A DNA stretch of 64,000 nt from Larus michahellis (GCF_964199755.1 NC_133900.1:81376666-81440665), one strand, 5' to 3'; positions 26,509 through 40,564 are shown, counted from the first letter of the stretch. Numbers and translations: made by a program. The notes: generated from the letters alone by a model not told the origin.

Positions 26509-28750
26509 AATATGGACATAGCAAATTACCACGGTGTCTTGGCCAAGGGCAGGACTACAGGTGTCTCCAAGCCCGTTACATACAGTTTTGCTCTACAGAG
26601 AGGATCCTCAGTAAGCACTGGTAGAAGTGCTGCCTCTGAGCACAGGTTCTTCTGGGCCACCTGCCGTCTTGGAGCAGGAGGAGGACGTGCCTATTCCCTT
26701 CAGGAGGCAGATCCTCAGCTGAGACCCTGCCGAGCCTGGAGATGGCCGAGAAGAGCGGTGTCTTCTCCATAGGTATGACAGGCTGCACGTGCCACCCTGC
26801 AGGCGGGCAGCTGTCACGCACCGCTGTCACGTCTCCAGCCAGCCCAGCACGCAGCTGCAGGCTCATCCCCGTCGGGCAGGGCAGTGACAGCCTCGCACAG
26901 GCTGAGACGCCGCCGAAACGCAGCCCGGCTACCCGGGTCACGCAGCCTTCCAGCTTTCCTCTCACGTTGCGGAATTTGGGTGTTTTCCTTCAAAGTTCAA
27001 GCTAGACCACGCCATTACTGCCCGGCTCTCCCAGGTGATGACCGCTCCAGGGGCTGGGACGGGGGTCCAGGACTTGTTATTGTCCCGGCAGACTGGGCAC
27101 TGCGGTCCATCTGTCCCTCTCCTGGGCACGGGGCTGCGCGGATGGCCCCGGGGCTCAGCTGTCTCTGACCCGAGGTGCAGCACAGCTGTGTGACCGTGGG
27201 TTGGTTTTGCTGAGAAAAACTGCTGCTGCTGTTGCACTGTGAGAAAACAGATGAACGAAAGCCAGGCGAGATAAGAAAAGTCAAAACACAGACAGGATTA
27301 AAGTTGTCAAGATGATAATAGCTAGCAACGCAAGGCTCCAAAAGCAAATGCTACGTGAAAAGGGATAAACCCCTGAAGGGCTGGTTCAGCCACTCTCTTG
27401 CTCTAAAGGTCCCTGGGCTGGGGCTTAGAAATGCCCCGAGTCCTTGGCTCAGGTGTAACTCTGATGTGAGGGTAGGTCCCGAGTGCTGGGCTCTGAGGTG
27501 GGGGTGGAAAAAGGGGCACATGAAAAAAAAAAAAAGGAAAAAATGGGTGGCTGGGCAAGGCACAGAGAAGAATGTGTCCACGATGAGTGCATCTAACCCA
27601 CTGGTGGGGAGGAAGCATGGAGGACTTCGACTGGGAAGGTCAACTTAAGCATCACCAGCTGAAGAGCTTGAGCAGCCCAGCTCAACTGCCAGCTCCCCCT
27701 CCACCCTTTTCCACCTGCCTGGAACAACTCTCTCCCACAGAAAACCCCAGCACCCCTTCCCCTGGCAGGGCATCTTCTGTCCTGAGCTGGAAGCTCAAGA
27801 GACATGCAGGGACAGCACCTCTCCAGCCGTGTCCCGGGGGCAGTGGGTGACCTGCAGCCAGTACAAAGCCGTGCAGAAGGCAGGTCAGGATGTGAGCGGG
27901 TTTTGCACAGGGGTAAAATAAGCGTTTGGGGCAAGGGAGGCTGAAGGCCGTCTTGCTGAGCTTGCGTCAGCCCAGTGTTGGGCAAGAGGTGACGTGCAAT
28001 TGGGCGCTTTGAAGGAGCAAACAGAGGTTCCGACGTCCAGCTATTGTAACCTTCCCCAGGTGTAAACGTCTGCGAGGGGCCGTTCCCACGATGAGCGAGA
28101 CACGGGCTGGAAAAAACATCCCCCACGCTCCCCCCCGGGGCTACATTCTCCTCCTCCCACTGAGAAATTCAAAAGTGACCCTTTCCCCATCCCAGCTCTG
28201 CCCGGCAGGTAGCTCCTCCTCACCTGCAGCGCTTCAGAGTTAATACAGCACCACGAACTTCTTCCATTTGGGAAAAACAAACACAATTGAAGAAAAGCGA
28301 GTTAATATGTAATTATGGTGGACGACAGGTGCTGCCATTGCATTCAGAGGTATAGCTAGGCTCCTGTGGCTGGCAGGAGAAGAACCTCCTGGTGATTTGT
28401 GACTAAAATGTGAACAATTTTTTCATTTTTAATAGGAAATTTAGTGCCACTCTGCTCTTAATCTCTTAATATCTTAATAATCTCAACAGCCAGAAAATAA
28501 ATGTATCATTTGTTGGGTCTGATGCTGAAAAATAGATTTTTCTGCTAGTACACCAGGAGCTGGATTAGCCCCATGGCAGCACGGAGCAAGCGGAGAGGAC
28601 AGGGTCCTTTGCAGGGACTGTGCTCCATGGCGCTGTGTCATGGAGATGCCGGACCTCAACTCCCATACCCCACATCCCGAACCGGGGAGATGCTTTGCCT
28701 TAATCTCACTCCGGGTCTCTATCCCATCCCAAGTGGCTCATCTCTGCCAG
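26509..28750. other. Upstream flank of ENPP6, no gene recognised
   Basis: Includes an A run at 27523-27535. An AT-rich block at 28270-28520, about 0.5-0.8 kb before the start codon, carries ACAATT-type SOX-like sites and TAAT cores. Open frames here are unsupported. Confidence 0.45.
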
Positions 28751-29047
28751 AAAGATAAGAAGAGCGAGCGCGTTCGTGTGGCTGGAGGCGTGACACTCTC
28801 ATGTGAAGAAAGCAGCCGCCCACCGTGGGACCTCTCTCGCTGGGCTGGCTGGCGAGAGGGCTCTGCTCCCGGCGAGCAGGCGGGATGTAAGTTAATCATC
28901 TGCTTGCAATTAACCTGTGGCCTCCCTCCCACGCCCACGGCACACGCGGGGCAGTGCTGTAGCTTTAACGCGGGCGGTGGAAGCGGGAGGGAGGACAGCC
29001 CTGCCAGAAGCTGCCGCAGATCCTTCACTGCTGCCCGTGCCCTGGCC
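28751..29047 (+). promoter_or_regulatory. ENPP6: CpG-rich putative promoter / 5' UTR of ENPP6
   Basis: The stretch before the start codon is GC-rich with many CpGs, and contains CACCC/GC-box-like sequence around 28930-28940 (CCCACGCCCACGG). No convincing TATA box is seen, consistent with a CpG-type promoter. The reading frame stays open upstream of the start to 28640, but that part has no ENPP-like sequence and is probably 5' UTR that happens to lack stops. The transcription start cannot be placed from sequence. Confidence 0.5.
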
Positions 29048-29303
29048 ATGGGGAGCCGCAGCCTCCTGGCCGCCATCCTGGCCACCATCCTGGCCTCCCT
29101 CCTGCCGCTCCCCGCCGCCCCCTCGGCCCACCGCAAGCTCCTGGTGTTCCTCCTCGACGGCTTCCGCTTCGACTACATCGACGACAGCGAGCTGGAGGGT
29201 CTGCCGGGCTTTCGGGACATTGTCAACATGGGGGTGAAGGTGGATTACATGACGCCAGACTTCCCCAGCCTCTCCTACCCAAATTACTACACGCTGATGA
29301 CGG
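29048..29303 (+). CDS. ENPP6: ENPP6 exon 1: signal peptide and first metal ligands
   Basis: Encodes residues 1-85 plus the first base of G86. The start ATG is chosen because it opens a signal peptide: a short arginine-containing n-region, then an Ala/Leu/Ile-rich core (about residues 5-20) and a likely cleavage near A24-A27. Its context is good (G at -3, G at +4). The mature chain begins with the family strand LLVFLLDG, whose D37 is a zinc ligand. The segment [16 protein letters not shown] carries the catalytic nucleophile S76. The exon ends at a clean GTGAGT donor in phase 1. An upstream in-frame ATG exists at 28640 but would bury the signal peptide, so it is not preferred. Confidence 0.97.
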
Positions 29304-32300
29304 GTGAGTACCTGCCTTCCCTGCGATGCTCCTCGCAGGGTGCCGAAGGGGAGGGCAGCACCCTCCGTGGCATTTTCCTGCAGAGACGGCGTAAAAGCAA
29401 CAGAGGTCTTGCTTTTAGCTGGGAGTTTAAAAGCACTCACGGCGTTACAGCTCGGTAGGGCTTGTCTGAAACCTGCTCTGAACTCGGAAACGCCGCTTGG
29501 AGCCGATTTTTGAAGTTCTGCGTCTCTCCCGCAGCACGGCCGTCCAGGGCTCCCCGGTGGGAGCGCTGCTGGGGGCTGCTGCATACAGAGCATGAAAACG
29601 AGCGGGGAACGCACTGAAAATGAATGCGGAGCCCACTGGCTGGCTTTGCAGTTAATGACAAGGCGTGTAAACGGAGGGGGGGCTGAGAGAAGAACTTACT
29701 TTCAGCCGGCAGGTCTGTTTCGGCACATTCAGAGTTAAACAGACTTTCTGCTTTCACAGGTCGCTGTCTTAACCTCCCCCTACTTCCTTGTACTTGTAAG
29801 ATAATCGGGAATAGCCAAATAGAAAGGCATGAGGGATTTTTTGCTTTTGCTCCCCTACACTTTGCCTTTTTCTGGCAGCCCAGGAGAGGCTTGCAGAAAA
29901 TGGGGAGGATGGTCATAATTTTCACGATGCTGATTTCCTTTTAAACGACGCGGAGCGACACATGATTACAGTGACCCTAGGAAGGTGCACAGAGTACAGC
30001 TGAGAAAGACACCCTGGAAACAACATTTAAGTTAAAAAAAAAAAAAAACAAAAAAACAAAAAACAAACCAAAACCCAAACAGGAAAGTTTTTCTGGAGTT
30101 TCCGATTGGATTTTTTTCCCCCAGAGTTATTTAACAAACAAGACATCGCAGCTAAGGGGGAGTGAGAAAATCTGTCCTCTCCGAAGATATGTGGTATCTT
30201 CTGCTGTCCTGAACAATACAATGCCCAGTGGTCTGTACGCCACTTGCTGGGAAAGCAAATAGATGCCATTGTAAGACAAAAATCTGACATCAGTTGTGCC
30301 CAGCTTGTTTTGAAAGCGCTTAACCCCTTCCTCCCTCTCCTGGGAGAGAAATGCCTTTCTCTTGCTCATCTCTGAACAGAAAAGAGTACGAAGCCATCAC
30401 CGGTTTGTTGTTTGTTTTTTTTTCATGACTTGATGCACATGCAGGAACGCAGAGCAAATGTCACTGCCACGACTGAAAATGGAGGTGTGACTCCACTGTG
30501 GACCTTGTTCTTTATGTGTATGTAGGCAGAGCGGCTTAACGCTTCATGTGCAAAAAGCTTCTTTATTAAAGAGAAGAGGGAAAGCGACTGCTTTCTCTCC
30601 TTACCACATTTAACCATCACTCCCATTAAGTGCGTATGCGTGGAGTGACATCTGTAGTCAGCCTTTCGAGGAGTTTTGAAAACGCCCTATTTTGTACTCA
30701 CAGAGAAGGAGTTTTGTTTTAGATGATGAAACACCGCTACTAGACTTTTCACGTTTTTAAGGTACCAGGGTTTCTACACCCCAGCTTGGAGCAATGAGAC
30801 AACCTATGAGACCAAACTCAACTCTTCTTGCAAATCTCCCGGCCTTCACGATGAGGATCTCAATGCGAATACAACTTAACTGCAAATAACAATTCACCTT
30901 CCTGACACATGAGTCACGGCGGTGTTAGATAGGGCAGGAACCAACCGAGGACCAAGTTTAGGGGATGAACATGCCCAAGGGAAGATCTGAGACTGCACTT
31001 GAGCCTCTAGGGTGCTAGTGGACCCCGTGGCTGCGTCCTGGGTAGATCCCATGGCTGCACTGTTCTTAGCCCCAACGCCATGGCATGGTCCCCACCGAAA
31101 AAAGACACCACGTTGTGTGACGAGTTGATGGAGGGGCTAGTGAGTGAGAGGTGATGGTGGGAGCGTGGGACACGCGGCAAACATAGCATTGGCTGTGCCG
31201 AGTCTGTGCACTTTCGATTCACAGAGCTGGGACAGCTTTTAGAAAAAATTCTGCGTGGCAGGGTGACACGAGCATCGTGCCATAGTGACCCGCTTAACTG
31301 TGTCCCCATCACTGCTGTACGGGCAGGAGAAGGCTTACATCGCATCTCACCAGTCATGCATCTCCGCTGGGGTCGGGGGGGCCTTAACCTGGTATTGTTT
31401 CCATTTGCAACTGGGATGTGCGGGACTTAAATGTTGCCACAGTTTCTTCAGAGAAACCAGGAACTACAAGGACAAGTGGTTCTTCATATCTTGTCCTACA
31501 CTGCTGCTTCACGAGCCATTAAGAAACTCACGTTTTAACCTCCAAATTGCTGTATTTTAGCATTTGTGAATGGGGTTTCACAGTATATTGACTTTTTTTT
31601 CAGCTAAATCAGTTTAAGAAATTTCTGGCCCCACCTGCCCATTCCCACCCCTGGCTTGTTCATTATATGCCAACACATTTTTGGATAAACACTGCCGTCC
31701 CTTCTTTCTCTGCCCATTTACAAGGAATTGTGGCCCCACATGTGTTCAGGAGCATACACAGCTGCCAGATCTAGGACAGAACGTGATGAAAATGCTGTGG
31801 TTTGGATGTATTTCTCTCTTGCGTCTCTCTGTTTGTGTGATCGAGGCCTCTCCTTTCTGCATACTGCCCTTCACCCCACATCCATGCAACCTTCATGACT
31901 CCGAAGAGGTTTAGTTGTTGCAGAGGGAAGTTCTCCCTCATTTCGGTGGCTTTGGAGGAGGACTGTGGACTCTGCTCCTCAGACACCATCACCATTGGGA
32001 CAGGTCAGTCCCCTCAAATGAGAACTCACCTCCTTCTCCTGCCCAGACCTGCAGGAGGAGGTTATGGAGGTCAGCAGCATCTGCCCCACCACGTCTCATT
32101 GCAGATGCTGAACTGCACCCCTCAGCCCTGCCAGAAGGTAGTGTTCCTCTGCAACAGGCAACCAGCAAGCAATAGCACATCTGCCCATTTATACGCAGGA
32201 TCTTCTAGTCATTATATTTAACTTTACTGATGATTTCAAGAGGGCATCCCAATTAAATTTAATATTCACGAGGAACAGCAAGTTCACTGAGATTTTCAAA

Positions 32301-32429
32301 GCTGTAACCAAATAGATGCAACCATAACTGATGACCAAGAACCATGTACCTAAAAATAATTAACTAATGTGTGCTAATGTGACGCATGCCCCCTTTTGCT
32401 GAGACTAGGTGCTAGGTGAAGCACAGACA

Positions 32430-32555
32430 CGGCGGGAGGAATCGGTAAACAAAGCGTTGGAAGGGGAGCAGATGGAAAGAGGTGACTCGCCCGTGGTCAC
32501 GCAGTGCTGCAGGGCAACGGCAGAGCTCTCCGTGGGTCCCCCTCCTACTTAAATC
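32430..32555 (-). mobile_element. MIR-like ancient SINE relic (intron 1)
   Basis: AAGAGGTGACTCGCCCGTGG followed by TCACGCAGTGCTGCAGGGCA resembles the reverse complement of the MIR consensus (GGTGACTTGCCCAAGGTCAC then CAGCAAGT...GGCAGAGC). It is heavily diverged and recognised from memory. Confidence 0.5.
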
Positions 32556-35500
32556 TGCTGCTGATGTTATCCTGTGAGAAGAAATTTGCTGGAGCTTCCC
32601 CAAGTGACACAGAAAGCCTCAGCCCAAAGCCTGGGGCCTGCCTGGAGGTCTTTTCCCTTCCTCCATGACTACAGCAACCATGAGAAAGAAAACCAGAGCA
32701 TAAAAACAAGACAAATGCTAATGGTTTGGCTTCTTCATGCAAAGTCACCCAGTGATTCAGAGCTTGGGGAGAAGCTCCAGTCTCCCTGCAAGCCAGAGCA
32801 TGGCGTCATGACCTGCTGTTTGCTTGAAGAAACACCAAATAACAGCCAAGTCATTGCTGGAGCAAAAGGAACTCGCTGACGTGCAACCAGAGAAGTTTTG
32901 TTACAAAAATCTGGTGTGCAACGTAGCCCAAGGATGTCCCAGCTTAAAATCCCACTCTTTGAAAAGCAATTTTCTCTAACAACTTCATTACTGCCGTGTT
33001 TCTCAGTTTTGACTTCCGCAGCAGCGTAAAGACTGGTTCTTGGGTGGTTGGGTTGTTTTCTGAGCTGCTAGACTGAATCCTACCTGGTGTCCTAGCTCCC
33101 CACGCTCCGGTTGTGATATTGCAGTTGTTGACCTGAAAGGCACAGCGTAAAATGGTGAATTAGGTAAAAGGAGACGCTGCTGCTGACACGTGTGTTTGAG
33201 AGAGCTTTGCGAGGCTCAAAGTGGACTTGGCAAGGGAGGGAAGAAGGAGTCCAAATACGCGTATCCCAAAAGGCTCACTTAATCACACCATGTGCTGTTT
33301 GTTTTGCAAAGAAAGGAATTAAGACCACAAGCCACCTCGGTTTTTTTTTTATCCTGTGGGGAGCTTTTAATATTTCCCTTTCCCTGCCTGCGCCTGGCTC
33401 TGCAGGGAGCTCTCACGCCAAGCTAAATGGAAAGTCTGAGGTCTCCCCATGACCGCTCCAAGCACGAGTCATTGCTTCGGAACCCTTCGTGCCGTATCTC
33501 TCATGCTGAGGAGTTTGGGTCCCCCTCGCCTGCCAACCCACCGGCCTTGGGGGGCTGCTGGGGGACCCCCAGCTCCTCTGAACCCCGCCCAGCTCCAGGC
33601 ATGTGGGGGCCCCTCACATTTCCAGCCTCAGCCAGCATAAACACGGGCAGCCAGTATCACATCTGAGCTGGAAGCTTGGGGAGGATTTATTTTCCAAGAT
33701 CCTAACAACAAATGAGGTCTTTTCTGGCAGGTCCTCCGTGAGGACGCAGCAGCCACTGGTCAGCTGTGCAGCCCCGCGTCCAAGAGCCGTGTTTCTCTTG
33801 GCCTCCATGGGAAGCGGAGGGAGTCCCTGCTCCAGAGAACGGTGGGTGGGTGGAGAGCTGCTTGGAGAGGAGCCTCTGTGTCCCTCTTTGGAGAGAACCT
33901 GATCTTAAATACTTGGCAGAGAAGCTATGAGATCCCGTGAGGGCTTGTGGGATGGAGGAGGAGGTTGAGCAGATTGTGTTTCAGGCCTCCTGAACCCCAA
34001 AGTGAGGCCTGTGGTCTTCACAGGGCTGTCCCACACTTGTCATGTCCCAGCGATGGCATGTTCAGGGCTTCTCTAAAATACTGAGGTGGGGCATGGTGTT
34101 TTCCCAGCCACTGTGGAAAAGCCCTGCATGTGCCATCACCTTCTCCTCTGCATGGCAGGAGGGAGAGAAGCAACATGGCAGGTCCCAAGGATGGGTGAGA
34201 GTCAAGGTCTACTCTGCCAGACTGAAGGTTTCACGCATCTTCTGTGTTTCTACCGTCCTTCCTCTGCTCCTCACCCTCAGTGTTGGCATAGTTGACTGGT
34301 GAGGGGCTTTGGTGGGTGATGTTGTGGTCTCATAAGTAGCCAGTCTGCTTCTGTTTTCCCCTGAGCACGGCTAACCTTGACATTCACCACACCCAGTTTA
34401 TTCCACGCTTTCTGGGAGCAAATGTCCTTCAGGCTCCCACCCCTGGGTCCTCTGGGGGCTGGCTGATGTGCACAGGTACTAGTACATTTATTGCCTGCTG
34501 TGAGAGGTCTCCTGGTTTACGGCACAGCATCTCCACTCTCCATCCACTTGGGACCCGGAGGAAACCCCATCTGGCGATGGCTCTAGCAGATGCCTCTTTT
34601 CTGCTAACTCCAGCCTGGTCCGGGAAAGGACGCTGACAATTTCTGTTTAAGCAGTTAAGCAAGTTTTTAAGCACATAAACAACACCTGCACGTTGTCTGA
34701 GACATAAAAAAAATGGAGGGATAGGAGCAGAGCAGGGAAATTTATTATCGGCACATGTGAACTGAAACTATCTCAGCTTCACCGTCCAAGCTGAGAGAAA
34801 AACCAGAAGGACACAAAGAGCATGATGAGTGGCGAGGGAACAGGATTTTTTCTTTTTGCTCCTCTTTTAACCGCCACAGATGCCAGCAGTGGCAAAGATT
34901 TACAAGATTAGATTTGTGACGTACAGTTTTTAAATCAATAGTCTCTTCTTTTTCTTGGATTCAGTACCTTTGCATTTCTAATATTGTGTGTTGGGAAGCA
35001 AAAGAGCACGAAGAAGTCTGTGTTAATACTACCGAGTGGCAGGGAAGGGGTACGCTCCTAGCAAGGACAGGCTGGAGGAGAGAGTGGGAACCGGGAGGGT
35101 TTTTCATTTTCACGTTCTTCATCTCGCTTTGTTTACTCACCGCCTGCAGGAAGGCTGCAATGCCAAGTGCCAAGATTGTTCTCTTTCACACATACACAAA
35201 ATGTTGTAAAAATCTGTGTTTGCTTTCTAACCAGTTAAAAAAATGGAAACACTTTCAAAGTGGAGAACAGAAAGTTTTCTCTAACGCAAGTTCATACGCT
35301 ACAAATGGAAGCAGAGAGGTTTTTTTCCCTTCTTACTAGCTACAACCTCACAGCTCCCAACTACTGTATCCACTACCAGCTATTAGCAGCAGTAAGCGGA
35401 CATTCACGTACCAAGGTATTTACTTCTTTGCCCAGAGCTGGAGTCGCAGCTGATGAACAGAAAACTTCCAGAGGCTCGTACCCTCTCTAATGGTGCTGGC

Positions 35501-35689
35501 AGCAGCTTTGCCCATGGTTTTGTTCAGGTCCTCTGTAGTGCTCGGAGCTGTGGTGCCCTTGAGCCATAGCCAGCTGAAGGTGGTCAGGTGTCCCAGCGTG
35601 GTCCCTTAGCCCACTGCTGCCACGAAGTTCAGGAGACTGACCAACAGCTTGGAGCACCTGCTCTCCAGGGACACAAGACCTGCCTTCCC

Positions 35690-36172
35690 AGGAAAGACAT
35701 GGACCCTTTGGAGTGGGTCCAGAGGAGGCCAGGGAGATGCTGGGAGGGCTGGAGCCCCTCTCCTGTGAGGACAGGCTGAAAGAGTTGGGGGGGTTCAGCC
35801 TGGAGAAGAGAAGGCTCTGGGGAGACCTTCCAGCCCCTTCCAGTCCCTAAAGGGGCTCCAGGAAAGATGGGGACAGACTTTTTAGCAAGTCCTGTTGCAA
35901 CAGGATGAGGGGTAATGGTTTTAAACTAAAAGAGGGTATATTTAGACTAGATATAAGGAAGAAATGTTTTATGCTGAGGGTGGTGAGGCGCTGGCCCAGG
36001 ATGCCCAGAGAGGTGGCAGATGCCCCATCCCTGGAAACATTCAAGGTCAGGTTGGACGGGGCTCTGAGCAACCTGGTCTGATTGAACGCATCCCTGCTCA
36101 TTGCAGGGGGGTTGGACTAGGTGGCCTTTAAAGGTCCCTTCCAACACAAACTATTCTGTAATTCTATGATTC
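35690..36172 (+). mobile_element. CR1 LINE 3' end, sense (intron 1)
   Basis: From GACATGGACCCTTTGGAGTG to the tail TTCTGTAATTCTATGATTC. Shares the GATATAAGGAAGAAATGTTT variant with 26135. Confidence 0.95.
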
Positions 36173-39100
36173 ACAATAATGCTGTGTATAGCAGAGATTT
36201 TCCGTGCCTTTTGGTCTGATCCTACTTGGATTGCAACGTCTACCCTGATGAAGGCTAAGGTGTTTCTGCTTTGAATCTGTCTGGTATTGGAGGTCACAAA
36301 AAATTGGAAAGACTTTGCCCGCAAGTTCTTCTGGGAACATAAATTGTCCATGCACATCTTGCAGCTACTTTTTTCGCTCGGGGGCCTGCAGATGGCAGGG
36401 CCAATCTGCCCAGACCACAGCTCCACCCCCCTCCCCCCCCCAACTTCTCATGAGCCCTGGTCTTCTCCAGGTCACTTAAGGTTTGGCACAAGGGTTTTGT
36501 TTTTTCCCTGAGGTCTTTCTTTTTCAAAGCAGGGCAGATGAGACCCAGCAGGGGGAGAGCAGAGCAGGGCAGAGCTGGGCCCTTCAGGATGCTCTGCTCA
36601 CAGAAGGCTGGGGATGGCAACACCACGGTATCTGCTCCAGAGTGGGAACTGGTGACTTTAAAGTCCTTCTCTCTTCCTCCTCACAGCAGGAAGCGTGAGC
36701 AGAGCATTTCCCAGGGGAAGACACCCAACAGGTCTCCTGGGGGGCTGGAAGTGGGGTGAGGAGCTGATAGATGAGCAGGTCTGGGTCAGGATTTAGGTGA
36801 CTCTTCAAGCAAGGGCATAGTGGAGGAAAGACATTGTGGGGAGGGAAGGAAGGGGAGAAAGGGAACTGCATGTCTCACTTTGGCTGTTAAAACTTACCTA
36901 CCTTATGTGTGCACTGCTGTTTGCGTGGAGGAACTTCACTCCTCCCCAATCTATACAGCCCCACGGCAGCCTGTGCTTGCATCTGGTCTTGTCACTTCCC
37001 AGGGAGCGGGGACATCATGGTAGGACAAAGGTCTCGCCGTAGCGGCACGGCATGCGTATACTATTACATAGTATGGTAGATTTAGCTAAATGCATGCACA
37101 CATGTTCATCATCAGGTGGATACCGCATGGGTACAGATTATGGTTTGTGGATTATGGGTTTCAGGTGTGCCGCATTGGCTAACATCCACGCCATGGGTTC
37201 TCTGATAAATCTGAGTTGCTCAGTGCAGAGACAGCTTACCTCCATTTTGTTGCCCAATGCACCAGGTATAGCCTTGTGCATCTGCCACACGCTGCCTTCC
37301 TTTTAAAAAAAAAGATCACCGAGTGTCTCAGAAGAGCATTTTCTCCTGTAGATTTAGATGCAGGTGGTGCCTATATGACGTATCGTGCCGACTGGTGATC
37401 CTACATGCAGTTGGTGAAAGACCACCGAATGAAGAAGAGGTCATTTGGAAGCAGGCAAACGCTGCAGGAGCACATCCTCCAGTTTCCAAATCTCACATAT
37501 GGTCAATGTAGGGTGCACGACGCTCAGCGTTACTGTGCTCTGGTCGTGGGTGGCCAAGTGGCTGTGTGTTTTGTTGGTTGGTTTGTTTTTTTTTTTTTAA
37601 TTTCATCTTTGTTTTGCATAGATTCATTTGAAGGCTGACAAAAGTGCCTGGAGACATGGGAATGTGCTTTAGACAAAGCCAATGCTGTAAGAAGTGTAGT
37701 GTCCAAGTAAGCTCCATCACACAGACTTGCAAATGCTTTTGCTGGCTCTCTTCCAGAAGGATACAGCCGTTATCATATTCCTGGGAACTATACCCTCTTT
37801 GTTTTCCTCTGGTGCTTGAGGAAGGGGTGCTTTCTACTACAATTGCAGTGAGTTTAACTAGCGAAATCTGTATGTTGAAATTGCTTTTTGGCCTGTTTTT
37901 ACTTCTGCAGCTCTTAAGATAATGCTCGATTACAGAGGAAAGCTGCAGTAATGGAAGCCATAATAAATTCGCCTTGTTATGGCAACGGTCTAACACCATG
38001 TTGCTGTTTTGATAATCATTAAAAAGGAGATAACCAAAGGTCTTTTTCTCAGGATGGAGAAAATAGCTTACAACGGGGGATGTAAAGAACTTGGGTTGTA
38101 CAGGTGACTCAAAAGAAATTTGAGAATTTAGCTTAATTCTGTGTATGACAGAACGTCTTTGAGGGGGAGAAATGCCAGCTATTGCAGGGCTTTTTAATCC
38201 AGTGACCAAGGCACAGAACAGCCACAGCTGACGATTAACAAAGGTCTAAAATAAAATTAGAGACCAGGCATGCCTTTTCTGAACAGTGTTTACCAAGATA
38301 AATATTGGGATGAACAACCCAAGGAGGAGACTGTTGGGTTGAGATTGTGTTGGGGTATTGAGATGGTTGAGATGAGAACTGAGCTGGGTATTGACATCTT
38401 CCAAGGAGGCCCAGGGTCTTTCTGGGACACGGGCTTCAGGCAAGCAGACATGAATGGCTCCAGGCAGCATTAAATGGTCATGTCTTTTGGTCTGGCTGCT
38501 CAGCTGATGTTCCCTTCTGGCCCTGTGAACCAGGGATGTCCGTAATGAAAACTGATGCCTTATAGTCTTCTAAGCCTGTTTGAGAGAGTTGGAGTCCATG
38601 GAAGAATGAACTTGTCTGATGTGGTGATCAGAAGAATACTGTCCTCTGTATCAGCGCACACACACTTAATTAAACTGCCCAACAACGCTACAAAGAACGA
38701 TCTCCATTCTATTCCTTAAAGAGGTGGGCAAACTGACAGCAGACCTTAAATCCTATAGGGAGCTCGCATCAGCAGCAGCCGGAGCTCATTGCTCCTCTAT
38801 GAAGACTACACTATACATCACACAAATACGTGACCTAACAGCTTCAGCACCGACCTGCAGGTTTCCCCGTTGCCTGGGAACTGGCACCAGCTGCCTGCCC
38901 GCAGTTTAGCAGGTCGAGATACACTCAGGAGTACGTGGCCTTCAAGAAGTTGAAGAGATGGGGTTGTCCTTTAAGTAGGAAGGCTGCATTTTTGATGCAC
39001 TGTGGGGGCTTCCTTCTAGCTCTTCTGGGACTTACAGCAAAGAAAGCACGTGGCAGCCTAAGGAGGACAGATTACTGCCCATCCAGTCCACCAGTTCTCC

Positions 39101-40039
39101 TATATTAAACCTATTTGGTTTAATATGGTAAATAGTGACAGCCACAAGTTGGGACTGCCTTTCTCCACTGGGGGGGAGGAAATGTTTTGCATAATTGAAA
39201 TACTTTGTAGTAGGGGAGTTCAAAATCCATTTCAAGGTCACGTGTAACCAAAGTATACACAGTCCTCTGCTCACAATTATGCCTTTTGAAAACAAGCATA
39301 CCAAGGTTATTTCGGTTCTGATCACCACGCTCAGCCTCACAAGAATCAAAGCCTGTTATGTGGATCCTTGCAATATCGTGACTCACCAGCTAACGATGAC
39401 AGTGTCTCACACATGCATCAGCTGGTGCTTTTTAAGATACGAAAATCGTGAACTCCCGGTACAACTGAATCATCAGCATTTCTTTTTCCATTTTTGTTAA
39501 TTCACCTCCAGATTAACTCCTAAAATATGGTGTCTTCTCTTCTGACAATGACAAGAAGTGGAAGACATCTCTCAGCTATTATATACTAGTTTCTTGTAAT
39601 ATAAAATTGCCCAAGGACCCCAAGGTGCAGTAAGAGGGGTGAAAATGTCTGATGAAATGACTGCTGTCCCCACAACCAAGCACAAATTGTGTTCATTTAA
39701 AGGAAAAAAAAAAAGCTAACAATAACAGAAAACAAAAGTAATATATAAAGGTTTTAGCCTAGTTTTTGCTTGTTTGTGGAAAACCGATGTGCTCCACGGA
39801 TAAAGAAGAGGGGAAATGCGAGTTTCCCAAACTTTATCCTATGTTTCCAGATCATGCTCTTGTCACTTCCCATTCACAGACTGCTTCCCACAGACCCCTG
39901 GGTCTGTGAGCTGGTGGGTACCTGAAAATGGGCTCATGTTGCATGTGTAGAAGGAGCTGGGCATCAGCCATGCATGTGGCACCTGTGTGGGCTGCCTCTG
40001 CTGTGGTTTGTGTGTGCAGACCAGGAATGGCATGTTGAG

Positions 40040-40564
40040 CAGGCCAAGCGGTGCAGGATTTGTCCAGCTCTGCAGCCCTCAACATAAGGACATGGACCTG
40101 TTGGAGCAGGTCCAGAGGAGGCCATGGCAATGCTGGGAGGGCTGGAGCCCCTCTGCTGTGAGGACAGGCTGAGAGAGCTGGGGGGGTTCAGCCTGGAGAA
40201 GAGAAGGCTCCAGGGAGACCTTAGAACCCCTTCCAGTCCCTAAAGGGGCTCCAGGAAAGCTGGGGAGGGACTCTGGATCAGGGAGGGGAGCCATAGGACG
40301 AGGGGTAATGGCTTCAAACTGAAAGAGGGGAGATTTAGATGAGATATTAGGAAGAAATTCTTTGCTGTGAGGGTGGTGAGCCCCTGGCCCAGGTTGCCCA
40401 GAGAAGCTGTGGCTGCCCCATCCCTGGAGGGGTTCAAGGCCAGGCTGGATGGGGCTTGGAGCAACCTGGGCTGGTGGGAGGTGTCCCTGCCCAGGGCAGG
40501 GGGGTGGAACAAGATGATCTTTAAGGTCCCTTCCAACCCAAACCATTCTGTGATTCTATGATTC
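40040..40564 (+). mobile_element. CR1 LINE 3' end, sense (intron 1, near exon 2)
   Basis: About 520 bp from CAGGATTTGTCCAGCTCTGC to the tail GTGATTCTATGATTC. It ends 436 bp before exon 2. Same subfamily as 5868 and, in reverse, 46955. Confidence 0.95.

Noticed and set aside
28640..29047. In-frame 136-codon extension upstream of the ENPP6 start
   Set aside because: It would place the signal peptide internally, has no family similarity, and is GC-rich sequence where stop codons are rare.
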